Below are positions 24,790 through 34,593 of a DNA stretch of 64,000 nucleotides, in pieces. The position numbers and the translations under genes are program-made. Position 1 is the first letter of the stretch. The number at the start of each line of letters is the position of its first letter. Source of the stretch: Pseudisothecium myosuroides (lineage: Eukaryota; Streptophyta; Bryopsida; Hypnales; Lembophyllaceae); the NCBI GenBank assembly GCA_951799445.1, contig OX637291.1, forward strand, positions 2,420,501 through 2,484,500. The letters are read 5' to 3'. The notes below the pieces were generated by a model, which worked only from the letters and a program-made list of their open reading frames with translations, was not told where the DNA came from and did no database searches.

Positions 24790-24801
24790 GCTCTGATACC
24801 A
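24790..24801 (-). other. Primer-binding site (initiator tRNA-Met)
   Basis: The minus strand reads TGGTATCAGAGC directly after the 5' LTR, the standard complement to the 3' end of plant initiator tRNA-Met used by copia elements. Confidence 0.92.
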
Positions 24802-25021
24802 TGTTGGGAATAACAAGCAATAATGTGTAACGTCCACCACACAGGTGAAATTCAAATTGAAAGAGCTAGTACATATATGTGATCAGAGGGATGGGGAAAG
24901 AAACAGAAGCGTAACTAACTAATCATTAAGAGCAACCTATTAGCTACTAACTGAACTAACCTAGTATCTCTGAGAGATTCATCTACGGTGAACCGGGTAG
25001 AGGACTGCATGCTGTCCAACA
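24802..25021 (-). repeat. 5' LTR of the copia element
   Basis: 220 bp, same ends as the 3' LTR. Transcription would start in this copy and read toward lower coordinates. Confidence 0.95.
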
Positions 25022-25026
25022 GTTTA

Positions 25027-26197
25027 TACTACAAGAAGATGGAACACCTCATTTATTTCCTCCGACCTTTTAATTTTCAAGTGAGTATATATTTCCTACA
25101 AAAAAACCCCATTCACTCTATAAGAAGATGGAACTAACACCTTATTTCTTTTCTCTTGCAAGCTCCCAATAGGTCAAAGCTACATGGTTCTATTGTATTT
25201 TTGTATTCACAAAGGAGAATACATTCAAAACCTGCCAACCTAGCCTTGACCCTCAAAATGAGAAGCTTTTTACCTTTGTCAATAGCCATGCAATAATCCA
25301 TCAATAGATTAATAATTATGTGTACTCTATAATTCTCTAGAGACATTAAATATCATTCATCAAGCACTTTTTTTACTACCCATTCTTAACAAGGTCACCT
25401 CCTTTAATTTCTTCAAAATGTTCCTTTGGTGATTTCCTATCGTTATCAATGTTGTTTAAGGTAATTGACCCCATTAGGCCATTACAGACACAACTTTAGA
25501 TAAGCCCATTTTAGGCAAAAAAATTCTTGTGATGTACATTTCACACCACATATGCACATCACAAGAATTATTTTGCTTGCAATACTTACAGTGCCTTGAA
25601 TGTGTCATTTATCTAAATTGTCATGATTTCTAGAAGCAAAAATTTATAGCATTCATCTACACAAAGCTCATAAACTAGGACTTAAAAGCATCACCAACGT
25701 TTCTTGATGTATGTAGTTGGCCCAAACTTGGGTGTGGCTGGGAGCATTTCCTTCTCCCATTGCAATCACTAGTAGGAAAGCATCGAAGCCGGGCTCACCA
25801 AATATAACACTTGAAACACTAGCCTACCAGTCTGGTTGTCTGTTGACTTCATGTAATTCTTTTAGTTGTAGTCCTATACAAGAGTGCTGGTTGGGCTTGC
25901 TATCTTAGGTAGCATGACAATTTTTGTAGTGAGTAAGTGTGATGGTGATGAGTGGGGAGTGAGGTAGGACCAAAGGTGAAAGGGATGCCCAAAGCCCGAA
26001 GAGCCCATTTCCCACGCCCTGTTTGAAGGGAATGGCTGTGGTGATTCTCTAAGTTTGCCGTTTTAGGGGGTGGGCGCTCTAAAAGGTGCCAAAGTTGTAA
26101 AATTCTACCAATTCAACAAAATTAATAGGCGATTATCTCCTTGAATTTCTTAAAAATCCTTCGTTGAGAGATTCAAGCTAATTGTCATTGTAGACTA
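25027..26197. other. AT-rich spacer with a possible decayed coding stretch
   Basis: No gene is supported. On the minus strand about 25890-25700 reads as a long open segment broken by one TAG (ASVSSVIFGEPGFDAFLLVI and ALAMGEG-like residues). It may be a gene relic, but I do not recognise it. A 13-bp inverted pair (TTCTTGTGATGT ... ACATCACAAGAA) lies at about 25524-25571. Confidence 0.3.
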
Positions 26198-26321
26198 GGT
26201 AATTGCAAAGCAAGCCAAATTATCAAAAATAATCGCTGGTTAGGACCTACTAAGCCGCGGGCGGCAAGGTTGGTACTAACCGGCGATTATTTTTGATGAC
26301 TTGGCTTGCTTTGCAATTACC
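26198..26321. mobile_element. Short palindromic MITE-like hairpin (124 bp)
   Basis: Arms of about 45 bp (26198-26242 and 26277-26321) are near-perfect inverted repeats. They start GGTAATTGCAAAGCAAGCC and end with its complement. The 34-bp loop is GC-rich. No clear target duplication was seen, so the class is open. Confidence 0.65.
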
Positions 26322-26448
26322 GGACATAATGTCAATGTAGGAGAGTTGAGCCGTTTGACTTCTTTGATTGCTTAACCAATCAAAACATGCCACAATGGCA
26401 AAAGTCTCTTGCATTTATATTATGTTCAGTGGATCCGCACTCACTAAC

Positions 26449-27380
26449 TTAACCCCTAAAGGACCATTTGTCCCCTCGGGGGACAATTTGGATCCAGGCA
26501 GGTTCCTATTGTCTCAATTTTTAGTGATACTTTTTGGGATTTTTTGAGGTTGTGTATTTTTGCGAGAGCTTTGTGAATATATCATTTTTATTTTAATTGA
26601 TGCCCGGGAGAAAAAGTTATGGCACAATAAGTAAAAATGGAGTTTGGCGGGCAGCACAAAAAAATCACAGATAATCAAAATAGTTTTTTTTTCAAATTTT
26701 TTTCTCAAAGATTATATTTTTGTGTACATGTGAAGCTTTCTTTCATTCAATTTGGACTAATAATGAGAAAGTTATGGACAATCTTAGTTTTTCGGGCAAT
26801 CTAAGCATCTTCTTGGAAAAATAACTTGTAGAATTCATTTTTGAATGCAATTTTTAGAATTTTTCAAAAAACATTGTTAGACATGGTTAGATTTTCTTGC
26901 TAGAACAATCTCACCGTTGGAATTATTGTGGTTCAATTCCATCTAAAAGCTATTAACAATTTAGTTTTTTCTTCAATCTTGAACCCACCTCTACTTAACA
27001 ATTTTTTAATGAGTAAAAATTAAGTGTTTTTTTTCCTAATTTTTTTTTGTAGATTCTCAAATCAACTACTTAACATAAATAAGTAGAAAATCAAAATCAT
27101 TAGTGCAAAAAATTTGAACTAAAAAGATTCAAAGCCAAAAAATCTAGTCAAGCAAGGTGCAAAAAAACTTATTTTCTTCACTTTAAATGCATATATCTTG
27201 CAATCTACACAGTCAAAGTTTCTGAAATTTCTTCCACGTATTCATATACTAGTCAAATATAAGATCTTACGGTTGGATATGCAAGAAAAAATTATTTTTA
27301 AAGTTTCTTCTCTTTGTAATAGAAATGACAATTTTGAATGGTTTTTGATAGGAAAATCACCTTGGTCCTTTAGGGGTTAA
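26449..27380 (+). mobile_element. TTAA-flanked non-autonomous element, copy A (piggyBac-like ends)
   Basis: 932 bp counting both TTAA flanks. The left end is TTAA-CCCCTAAAGGACCA and the right end TGGTCCTTTAGGGG-TTAA, giving a perfect 14-bp terminal inverted repeat. Just inside the left end is a hairpin (TTGTCCCC-TCG-GGGGACAA, 26468-26486). There is no ORF of note. The interior matches copy B (61.0 kb) end to end in the same orientation, including GATGCCCGGGAGAAAAAGTT and the right block CTTTAAATGCATATATCTTG. Start CCC and a TTAA target are characteristic of piggyBac-superfamily elements; that class call is inference. Confidence 0.8.
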
Positions 27381-27956
27381 CCCGGCCCTAAAGGACTGGA
27401 GGGGTGTCCAGATTTCTAAAATTGTAAAGATCTATTATAAAATATAATTTAGAAGAATATTTTAATGAAGACTCTCAAACAATAGTTGTAAAATGCTATT
27501 TATAGATCACATCTATATGGTTAGATCAACAAAAATACATATAAATATTTTTCAATAAAATTTGAAGCCAGAAATTGGAAATTCCTTCTAAAATCAATTG
27601 TAGATTGAATATTTTTTATTTTTAAAAGATTTTTTTTCTATAAGTTCAAAATATTGAGTTCTAATTATAGTGATTTTTGAAGATTTTTATTTGATTTTTT
27701 GATTCAAGTCATTTTTGAAGGGTCATTTTTTGAACTGAAAATGTTACTTTTTGAGGCTAGACCTCTCGATAACTTTTGAATTATTGAATATTTGCAAAGC
27801 AAAATCTTCATAATCTGAACCGTACTAATATTAAAGAACTAATATAAGAATCTTAAAAAAAAATTGATAAATGAAAAAATGCATTTTGATGAGTTTGGGA
27901 CGTGTTTCCGTTCATTCATTGTTCAAAATCTGCACTCATGCTCCTTAAGGGGTTAA
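27377..27956. mobile_element. Probable second TTAA element abutting copy A
   Basis: It begins at the TTAA that ends copy A (TTAA-CCCGGCCCTAAAGGAC) and ends CTCCTTAAGGGG-TTAA at 27953-27956. The ends are only partly inverted and the interior does not obviously match copy A. If real, two elements share one TTAA, as expected from insertion of one beside the other. Confidence 0.45.
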
Positions 27957-28109
27957 TACTAGTTGGTAGCAGTAGAGATTTCTCTCAGATTTCTCACTGC
28001 TAAGGTACCCTCCCCCCCTAACCGACCAAATAAGGAATTCCGGCATGATCTGGAGTAGTGAAGGCAAAACAAATATTTTTCATAGGTACATCAATAGAAA
28101 TGACATGGA

Positions 28110-28345
28110 CTGCAAAAAAATTGGTTATTTTATCGCTTGAATTGAAATTACTATGAATTTTGGGAGGCAAAAAGTGCGCCGGACCCATGGCCAATGTCTA
28201 GACTCTTCCAATTCCGATAATTCAATAACTTTTTACCTATTCATTATTTCCTAATTTTTTTTTCACAACTTGGGACATGTGTCATGTATTTATTAGTTCC
28301 AACCTTGAAAACGAAAAAAAATCGCATTCTAAGCGTGGTCAGAAA
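28110..28345. repeat. Solo arm of the foldback family seen at 43.6-44.4 kb
   Basis: Shares GAAATTACTATGAATTTTGG, the AGTGC...CCAATGTCTA...TCTTCCAATTCC block and TTGGGACATGTGTCATG with the left arm at 43.75-43.95 kb, in the same orientation. Only one arm is present here. Confidence 0.65.
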
Positions 28346-28570
28346 TACATACACCTATAGGTCGGGAATGGGTCACTGGTTGGGAATGGTGGATACCTTA
28401 TACCAATGAAATTTCTACTTCATACCCACCTTGTAAAAAATTTGCACAAGGCAAGCAATGAGCATTATCAGTCCTAATTTGCCTCTCCTTCACCAATAGA
28501 AACATGCCACCACGGCAAAACTCTCCTGCATTGACATTATGCATGCGTAAATTCAGATATTCCCAACTAG

Positions 28571-29246
28571 TCACTCTACTGTAGATCTCCGAAACAAATT
28601 CATCGACTGAGCAGATACTCCAACTTTGTCAATAACGCCGTCAGTCATGCGGATCCAAGCGTCTTCCAGTACCTTCAGAATTTCACTACAGGTGCACTGA
28701 CTGTTCGCAAATTGAACAAAATTCAGTGTGTGCAGATGAACATAGAGGTCGCAGCCAAAGTAAGTTGCAACACTGCCCCGAAGATGTGAAAATCATAGCC
28801 AATCTAGCACTTTTAAATAGCTGAAAATAGTTGTAGCGCTTCTATTAGCACATCCAAATAAACAGTCACAAAAAAGTCAGGCACCTATTAATTTCCTCAT
28901 TCCATTCACAGACAATAACCACACCCTTCCTTATTTCGAAAAAAATCCTGGAATTACAATGAATTCCTACAAACCATGACTTGTGCACTACGCAGATAAC
29001 TCAAACTTACACGGCCGATTCTTTATCAACAAGAACCACAGTGACTGGCTTTGTTGAATCCTACCACCGTATCGTTGCAGTAGTTTCCGAGTCTCATCAA
29101 CTCAAACACGTACTGTCCAACCGGTACCGAAGTTTAAGGCAAATAATTTTAAGACTTCATTAAATCGGATGCTATTGATACTAAACCAATCAAACCTTCA
29201 CGTACTCAGACCACTTCCATTTATCAACCCCCTCGACACCAATACC
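28571..29246 (-). CDS. Possible multi-exon gene or gene relic, 3' exons, unrecognised
   Basis: I do not recognise this protein. Three minus-strand segments look like exons with compatible phases: 29246-29196 (GIGVEGVDKWKWSEYVK), 29092-29013 (TRKLLQRYGGRIQQSQSLWF onward) and 28772-28571. The last starts VATYFGCDLYVHLHTLNFVQ, contains EILKVLEDAWIRMTDGVIDK and stops at TGA 28573-28571. The terminal exon is open for 66 residues and has ordinary coding composition. No upstream exon with an ATG was found before the germin-like gene at 29385, so this may be a relic, a gene with remote 5' exons, or chance. Confidence 0.33.
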
Positions 29247-29312
29247 CTGCAAGTATGTATGCTAAGTACTATAATTTGCGATTGACGCCATATGATCACC
29301 TGCGAACTCTAA

Positions 29313-29378
29313 ACAAATGCCTGATTCAAGGGACACAAATGCCTGATTCAGGGAAAACAAATGCCTGATTCAGGGAAA
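29313..29378. repeat. Three ~21-bp tandem repeats after the germin-like gene
   Basis: Unit ACAAATGCCTGATTCAGGGA, three copies with one-base differences, ending about 7 bp from the germin-like stop codon. It lies in the predicted 3' UTR. Confidence 0.85.
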
Positions 29379-29384
29379 TTATAA

Positions 29385-30035
29385 TTATCCCTGAAACTCT
29401 TTCTGGATCATGTCCACAGTCTTCTTACTCACCCTAAACGCCTTCTCCAGCACCTCCTCCTTCACCCCACTCCCAAACAACGCATCCGCAACCCCTTCGC
29501 TTCCGGGATTCTGACTATCAAAAGCAGCAAACGCCAAAGCATCCCCCTTGCCAACATTCAACTGAAAGTGAAGTAATCCCCGTGGAATCACCACCAACTC
29601 CCCAGCCTTCAGAATTCCTGCGAACAACGTGTTGTTGGTATCCACAAAGCCCGCGTACAACTCCCCTTTAACCACCAGGACGATCTCACTCGCTCTCGGA
29701 TGACTGTGTGGCGGGTTGAGTCCTCCCTTGGCGATGTCGATGCGTACAGCGGCGATTCCGAGTGTGTTGAGTGCCGGGAAGTTGGAGACAAAAGCAGGGG
29801 TGATTGCGACTTTGTTGGTGTTGTTGGTGTCGCCGGGGTGTTTTAAGGCGGTGGAGAGGAAGTCTGTGAAGGTTACCTCGTGGTGGGGCTTGCATGGGAA
29901 GCCGTTGATGGTGAGATTGGTGGTGAAGTCGGCGACGCAGAAGTCTTGGAGGGGGTCTGCGTCGGATGCCATCGCTATTGTAATGGAGAAGCTCGCCATC
30001 ACCGCCATTGTCACCCACAAGTGAGTCGTGCCCAT
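29385..30035 (-). CDS. Germin-like protein (cupin), intronless, 216 aa
   Basis: Secreted cell-wall cupin. Family members act as Mn-dependent superoxide dismutases or oxalate oxidases; which activity applies here cannot be told from sequence. The ATG at 30035-30033 gives a hydrophobic signal peptide (MGTTHLWVTMAVMASFSIT). The open frame extends 37 codons further 5', but that extension has no signal-like start. The mature protein has the usual N-terminal Cys pair (FCVADF and GFPCK). Germin box 1 is NPPHSHPRASE, supplying His, His and Glu metal ligands. Box 2 is PRGLLHFQLNVG, supplying the last His. Possible N-glycosylation sites include NLT and NNT. The stop is TAA at 29387-29385. Length and motifs are normal for the family. 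Confidence 0.95.
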   Translation of the reverse strand: MGTTHLWVTMAVMASFSITIAMASDADPLQDFCVADFTTNLTINGFPCKPHHEVTFTDFLSTALKHPGDTNNTNKVAITPAFVSNFPALNTLGIAAVRIDIAKGGLNPPHSHPRASEIVLVVKGELYAGFVDTNNTLFAGILKAGELVVIPRGLLHFQLNVGKGDALAFAAFDSQNPGSEGVADALFGSGVKEEVLEKAFRVSKKTVDMIQKEFQG

Positions 30036-31642
30036 CGCTAGACCGGTACGTGCTCCGAGCAGATTCTTGACGAATTCAACGTTCTCAAGTCGAAAGACGA
30101 CCACGAGGTCTATTACGAGCCGATTGCTGTCAGAGAATCGCAGCAAGGAAATGGAAACGGACTACCTGTCAGAATATCGAAGAGTATCTATGTATCACAA
30201 TTGGCAGACAGTTTTCCAATTGCCGATTTAGATGAGATGCGGAACTGGAACCTTGCTACGACATGCAGGTGTAAGTGCTGCACAGTTGTACAATGCGTTG
30301 TGCAAATGGCGAAGAGTTGACAATTGAATCGATATTTGATGGTTGTGTATTGATCAATGAGGTCGATCAGGAGTTCGATCAATTGAAAGTAAGGCAAGTG
30401 CACTTCAGAGAGTGAACTGTTCCAATCATCTAGGTCACTAATGTATAGTGCATGTTCAGATGGGCTCACTGTGGTACGTATTTGAGGAATGCAGAAGGTG
30501 GATGTACCGAGAGTGCGAGTAGATTGATGGGTTTGGGAACTGTAACGATAGTTTCTGGGATTTAATGGGTTTATGTAGAGCACGGGGATGACTGTGCTTG
30601 GATCGTGCGATGGTTCCTGTTGGAATGATATTGGAAAACATTCAATGTTGGGAAGCTTTTTCAAACTAACTAGCTGCCGCTGGTGGAAACAACGTTGCGT
30701 GCAGCGGTGTTTTTTCTACAATTGTTGCGTGTAGCTAGAGTAGCAAATAATAGTATTGTTTATTAGTCAAAAGTGGAGATCGAGTGACTACATCATGGAT
30801 GAGAAATAATCAGCTCTGGAGAAATTTTCAGAAATTTTCGAGACAAAATATTGTGTTAGAATTTTTTATGTTGTTTAATTTTTTTAACAGGGGTTTTGCA
30901 CTGCACTGATTTATTGTGCTCAAAAGTAAGTGTCTCTAAGAATTCTATATTTTCTGATTACTGACCAGTGTAGAGAGTACTTGCCAAGTTGTCATGCGAT
31001 GTGTTTTCAGACTCAGAGTGACATCAGAAAACTCACAATGTTTTCAATTATGGAACAACAGCATTGGGATGTGTTTTTAACCCTAACTACCCGAAGGTTA
31101 CAACATCTGAAAGTTCAATTTTGGGGGATTGTTCTCTAAAAAACGCGTTGTGTCTCAGGCGGGGCTTGGAATGGTGCAAACTTGTCAAGACAAATGGTGA
31201 CGTGAAGGAAAAATCAAAAACCTTAGAAAAACAATATTGGGAATGATCGGTGTGGAATTAACCCACTGCCCAGAAGTTGAAAGTAACACGATCCAAATGC
31301 TGTTTTTATAAGTTATGTTGTTGCTTTCAACCTGCCTGGCAGCGGGATTTTTTTGGCAATTTGGCGGCCATTTGCACCAAAGTAATGGGCCCTGCACCAA
31401 GCCCTTGGAACACAAACAGTAGTGGAAGGGCGGAAAATCGCCAGAAAACTTCAAATTAAAAAAAAAATCTTGGATGAAATTACCAGATTGTGGATGAAAA
31501 CAAAATTATGGATATGTGATATTTTCTATCCAGTATGTGGCTGAATTGGAGCAGCACTATAACATTCAATATCGACACTTTGGCACTTCATAAAAAATGA
31601 AAAACAACAACCTGCAACGTGGGTTTGCTCTTATGTGTACCT
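30036..31642. other. Intergenic, germin-like gene upstream region
   Basis: The first several hundred bases should contain the germin-like promoter and leader. A 158-residue minus ORF (30664-30188) overlaps it; it is Thr/Ser/His-rich with no domain and I do not call it. No further gene is visible up to 31.6 kb. Confidence 0.4.
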
Positions 31643-32287
31643 TTAACCCCTAAATGCCCAAGGCACCCAAATGTGGTGTCGAAGAAACTTTGAAGTTAAA
31701 TAAAACCTTACCAAATTGTTATTTTTAGTAGTTTATGTTTTTGAAAAATTATTTTTGAAGTCTAGTTTTAGCATCAAAAATCCGATTTTGAAAATGAATG
31801 ATTATGATTTTTCTATTCAAAATTTTGTGCAAAGGTACCCACTGCAATCTTGACTTTTCGTAGTGTTGAGAGCTCTTGGAAATGAGCCTCAAATACACTA
31901 GATCTTGGAGAAAAAATCACACTATAAATTCATTTAAAAAAATTGTAGAGTAGATTTTGAGAAGTCATAAATTGATTGGGGTTATATTTGTTAGGCCCTT
32001 CGACCTCATATTTTTTTGGTCTTGAACTTTTTAGATTTGACATGCAAAAAGAGAGCTCAAAGATTTTCATAGTTTTAACAACGTGATGATCAAACATTAT
32101 AATCTTTCAATCCTTAAATGATATTGTTGTGTTTTCTTTTCCTATGTGATCCCTAACATGTCTAGTTTGAATTTGTACGGTTACAATTCAAAAAAAATTG
32201 ATTCAACTTATTAAAATGTTGGCTTTTTGTTCAATTTAGAGCAAATTCCAAGAGGCTCAAAACAGGCCTTGGGCATTTAGGGGTTAA
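31643..32287. mobile_element. TTAA-flanked element D with perfect 18-bp TIRs (645 bp)
   Basis: Left end TTAA-CCCCTAAATGCCCAAGGC; right end GCCTTGGGCATTTAGGGG-TTAA. The 18-bp inverted repeats match perfectly. The first eight bases (CCCCTAAA) equal those of copies A-C, but the interior is mostly unrelated. There is no coding capacity. It is a second family or subfamily with the same target preference. Confidence 0.78.
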
Positions 32288-34593
32288 GTCCTCCGAAATT
32301 ATAAAATTGGAGAAAAATTGGAGCAGGGAAAAGGGGTTAGGGAGTAGCTGGTCCTAGTAACGAATGGAGTTTGCTTCACGGCACAAGAAAGCAGATCTGG
32401 ATTGAATGAGAATTTTTTGTAGGGGGAAGAGGATGTGAAGCTGGTCGGGAATGGCTTCCCGAATTCAAATTAGAAGTCGCATTAATATATTCTTCGATGA
32501 AGGCTTGATTTTCAAACTCCTGAAGTAGTGAAGTCCTGAATTTTTTTCTCTCAGTTCAGATGTTTCCAAATGAGACCTGTAACGCGGCTTCAATCCTATC
32601 CAAGTGAGAATTTAGTGATCCTTGATCACGGTCACGCTTTTCTTTTCTACGCAGGTCGCACTGAAGAAATCCAGATGAGGAAAATATTCACTGTATCAAG
32701 CTTGAAAGTACATGGACAACCTAGTCAAGCCCCTCTCTAGTTAATTGAGTGCGTTTGAGGCTCTTGCAGTGACAACAATTCTGCACAGAAGCAGTGCTAG
32801 GGAGTTACATTTTTGTTGAAGACTTGAAATTGAGAAGGTTCCGTTGGCAGTTTTCGACTGATTGCATAGTGTCTTATTAAGGACTAAACGTCAATTTCGT
32901 TAAGTAAACTGGCGTATTCCATGATGTCAGACTGCGCAGCCTGAAACATATTTCTGTCTTTATCCTAGTTTTTAGAGCACTGTGTAGATTTTGGTCACAA
33001 TTTGGCGCCGGAATTGCGCCGCTTTAACAAAATTGACATCACCAAGTCATGACATAGCAGGTCGGCAGCTTATAAATAATAACTGCAGGTAGCATAACAT
33101 TCTACAGTGATCATGAGTCCCAAGGACATCTTGTGTTGGTTACAGAATTTTGGCCACCTCATCGGGATAAGTGGGTTTGCTTCAATTTAACTAGGAACCT
33201 TATACAATTGGTGAAGAATGCTATGAAGGACCTACCAAGCATGTTTGCCATTGAAAGAGGAAATGACTTTGTGTTGCTCTCTATGACCTAGCCTACTTCG
33301 ACATTTCCTGGCATAATCACTCAATGCAGACAAATTTGAACCTGAGTTAGAGATCCTTAGATGTTGTGAGTTGCAGAAAGCAAATGAGAGGACAGATCTA
33401 GAGTCATGTAACTTTGGAGGGAAGAGACTCCATTAACCATACAGTACATTTGAGGCTCCATTGACCATAAAGAACTTTGATTTGTGGTAAGTGTGCAAAC
33501 ACTTCACTCTATTGAAATTGATAGCTTAACCCTCTAAGGATGATGTGGACCTAAAAGGTCTGATGGATGACTTCACTACTAACTGTAGAAACAAATAATG
33601 CACCTATTGGTCCAATAATCAAAGTATTTTGGTGACTACCTTGGTTATGGGGAGCTGCGTCCTTCCACGTTAATACAAAATACATGTGCAAAATACAAGA
33701 TGGCTCATTTTTCTAGATTGTTGTAAGGAAGGTCTCAGAGTTCACCAGCACGGTGAATTGAACCTGTCCCTTGCTGGTGAATGGGGACTTTACACTTATC
33801 TAAAGTTATCATGTTCATCAAGGAATAATGCAAGGCCACGATGTTAGTAACGATCAGAGACTCCGGATATTCATAAACCAGCACAGCTTCAAGAGAGGTT
33901 TTGGCACCTTTGAGGAGTGTTTGTTTGACAGCGGCAAAGTCTAGAGTTAAGTCGTCCCATATAAGAGGCACAGACAAGGCCGAAAGGCTTTAGGATTGAT
34001 TAAGCTTCCTGGAACCGGCACTGGATCTGCTGCAATCGAAATTCCAGGTTGTGATTGAATTTCTGACTCCTTTGACAGTTTCGGCGTTGACGTGAAAATA
34101 TATACAAGTAATTGGTTTAATCCCAGCTGTATGCAAATCCCTTTGAACAACCAAGCACTTGAATCAACGGTCTGAATAAACTGTGGCAAAGTATGCTCTG
34201 TCAATAATTAAATCAACGCCAAAACAGGACTGGCTTTGAAGCAAACGTATCTAGGTGCAAGATTGGCTCAGCGTGGAACGCTCAAGCAGGTTTTCTGACG
34301 CCTCCCTCTAACCGGTAAAAAATTTAAAACAATAATCGACTCCCAGCAGAGACGAGTTCAATTCTCTACTTGATGCCTGAGACCACAATGAATTTACACA
34401 AATGAACAAGTAACTGCAGCTCTCATCTAATGGATCGTCGACTACTTACATACCTTCATGAATAACACAAGCAAGGAGATCCTACTATATAGGAGCATTG
34501 TCTCGTGGAGTCGAGTGCAGTATCATGTCAACCGGATTCTACTAGCACATGCACTTGGAGGCTCTCGGAATGCGCTGCCTTGAATTGTTGTCT
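32288..34593. other. Intergenic, no confident gene
   Basis: Moderate composition with small ORFs only. A minus ORF at 33977-33735 (80 codons) and one at 34204-33947 have no recognisable domain and probably lie in or beyond the TAF5 3' UTR. TTAACCCTCTAAGGA at about 33527 resembles a solo end of the TTAA family, but nothing else there supports an element. Confidence 0.35.

Larger units (their letters stand above)
19834..25021 (-). mobile_element. Full-length Ty1/copia LTR retrotransposon
   Basis: A 5188-bp insertion in minus orientation. Two 220-bp LTRs begin TGTTGG and end CCAACA. They are flanked by a perfect 5-bp target duplication GTTTA (19829-19833 and 25022-25026). Next to the 5' LTR, the minus strand reads TGGTATCAGAGC, the standard initiator tRNA-Met primer site. 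Next to the 3' LTR is a purine tract. Domain order is gag-protease-integrase-RT-RNase H, which defines copia as opposed to gypsy. The LTRs differ at 4 of 220 positions, so the insertion is fairly recent. It inserted into the spacer between the ABCA and germin-like genes and broke no gene I can see. Confidence 0.96.

Noticed and set aside
25524..25571. 12-bp inverted pair around TTCTTGTGATGT as a regulatory element
   Set aside because: Short, in AT-rich spacer, with no nearby gene or repeat family to give it meaning.
30188..30664. 158-codon minus ORF upstream of the germin-like gene
   Set aside because: Low-complexity Ser/Thr/His composition and no domain; sits where the promoter and leader are expected.
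33527..33541. TTAACCCTCTAAGGA as a further TTAA-family end
   Set aside because: No matching right end and no internal similarity nearby; could be chance.
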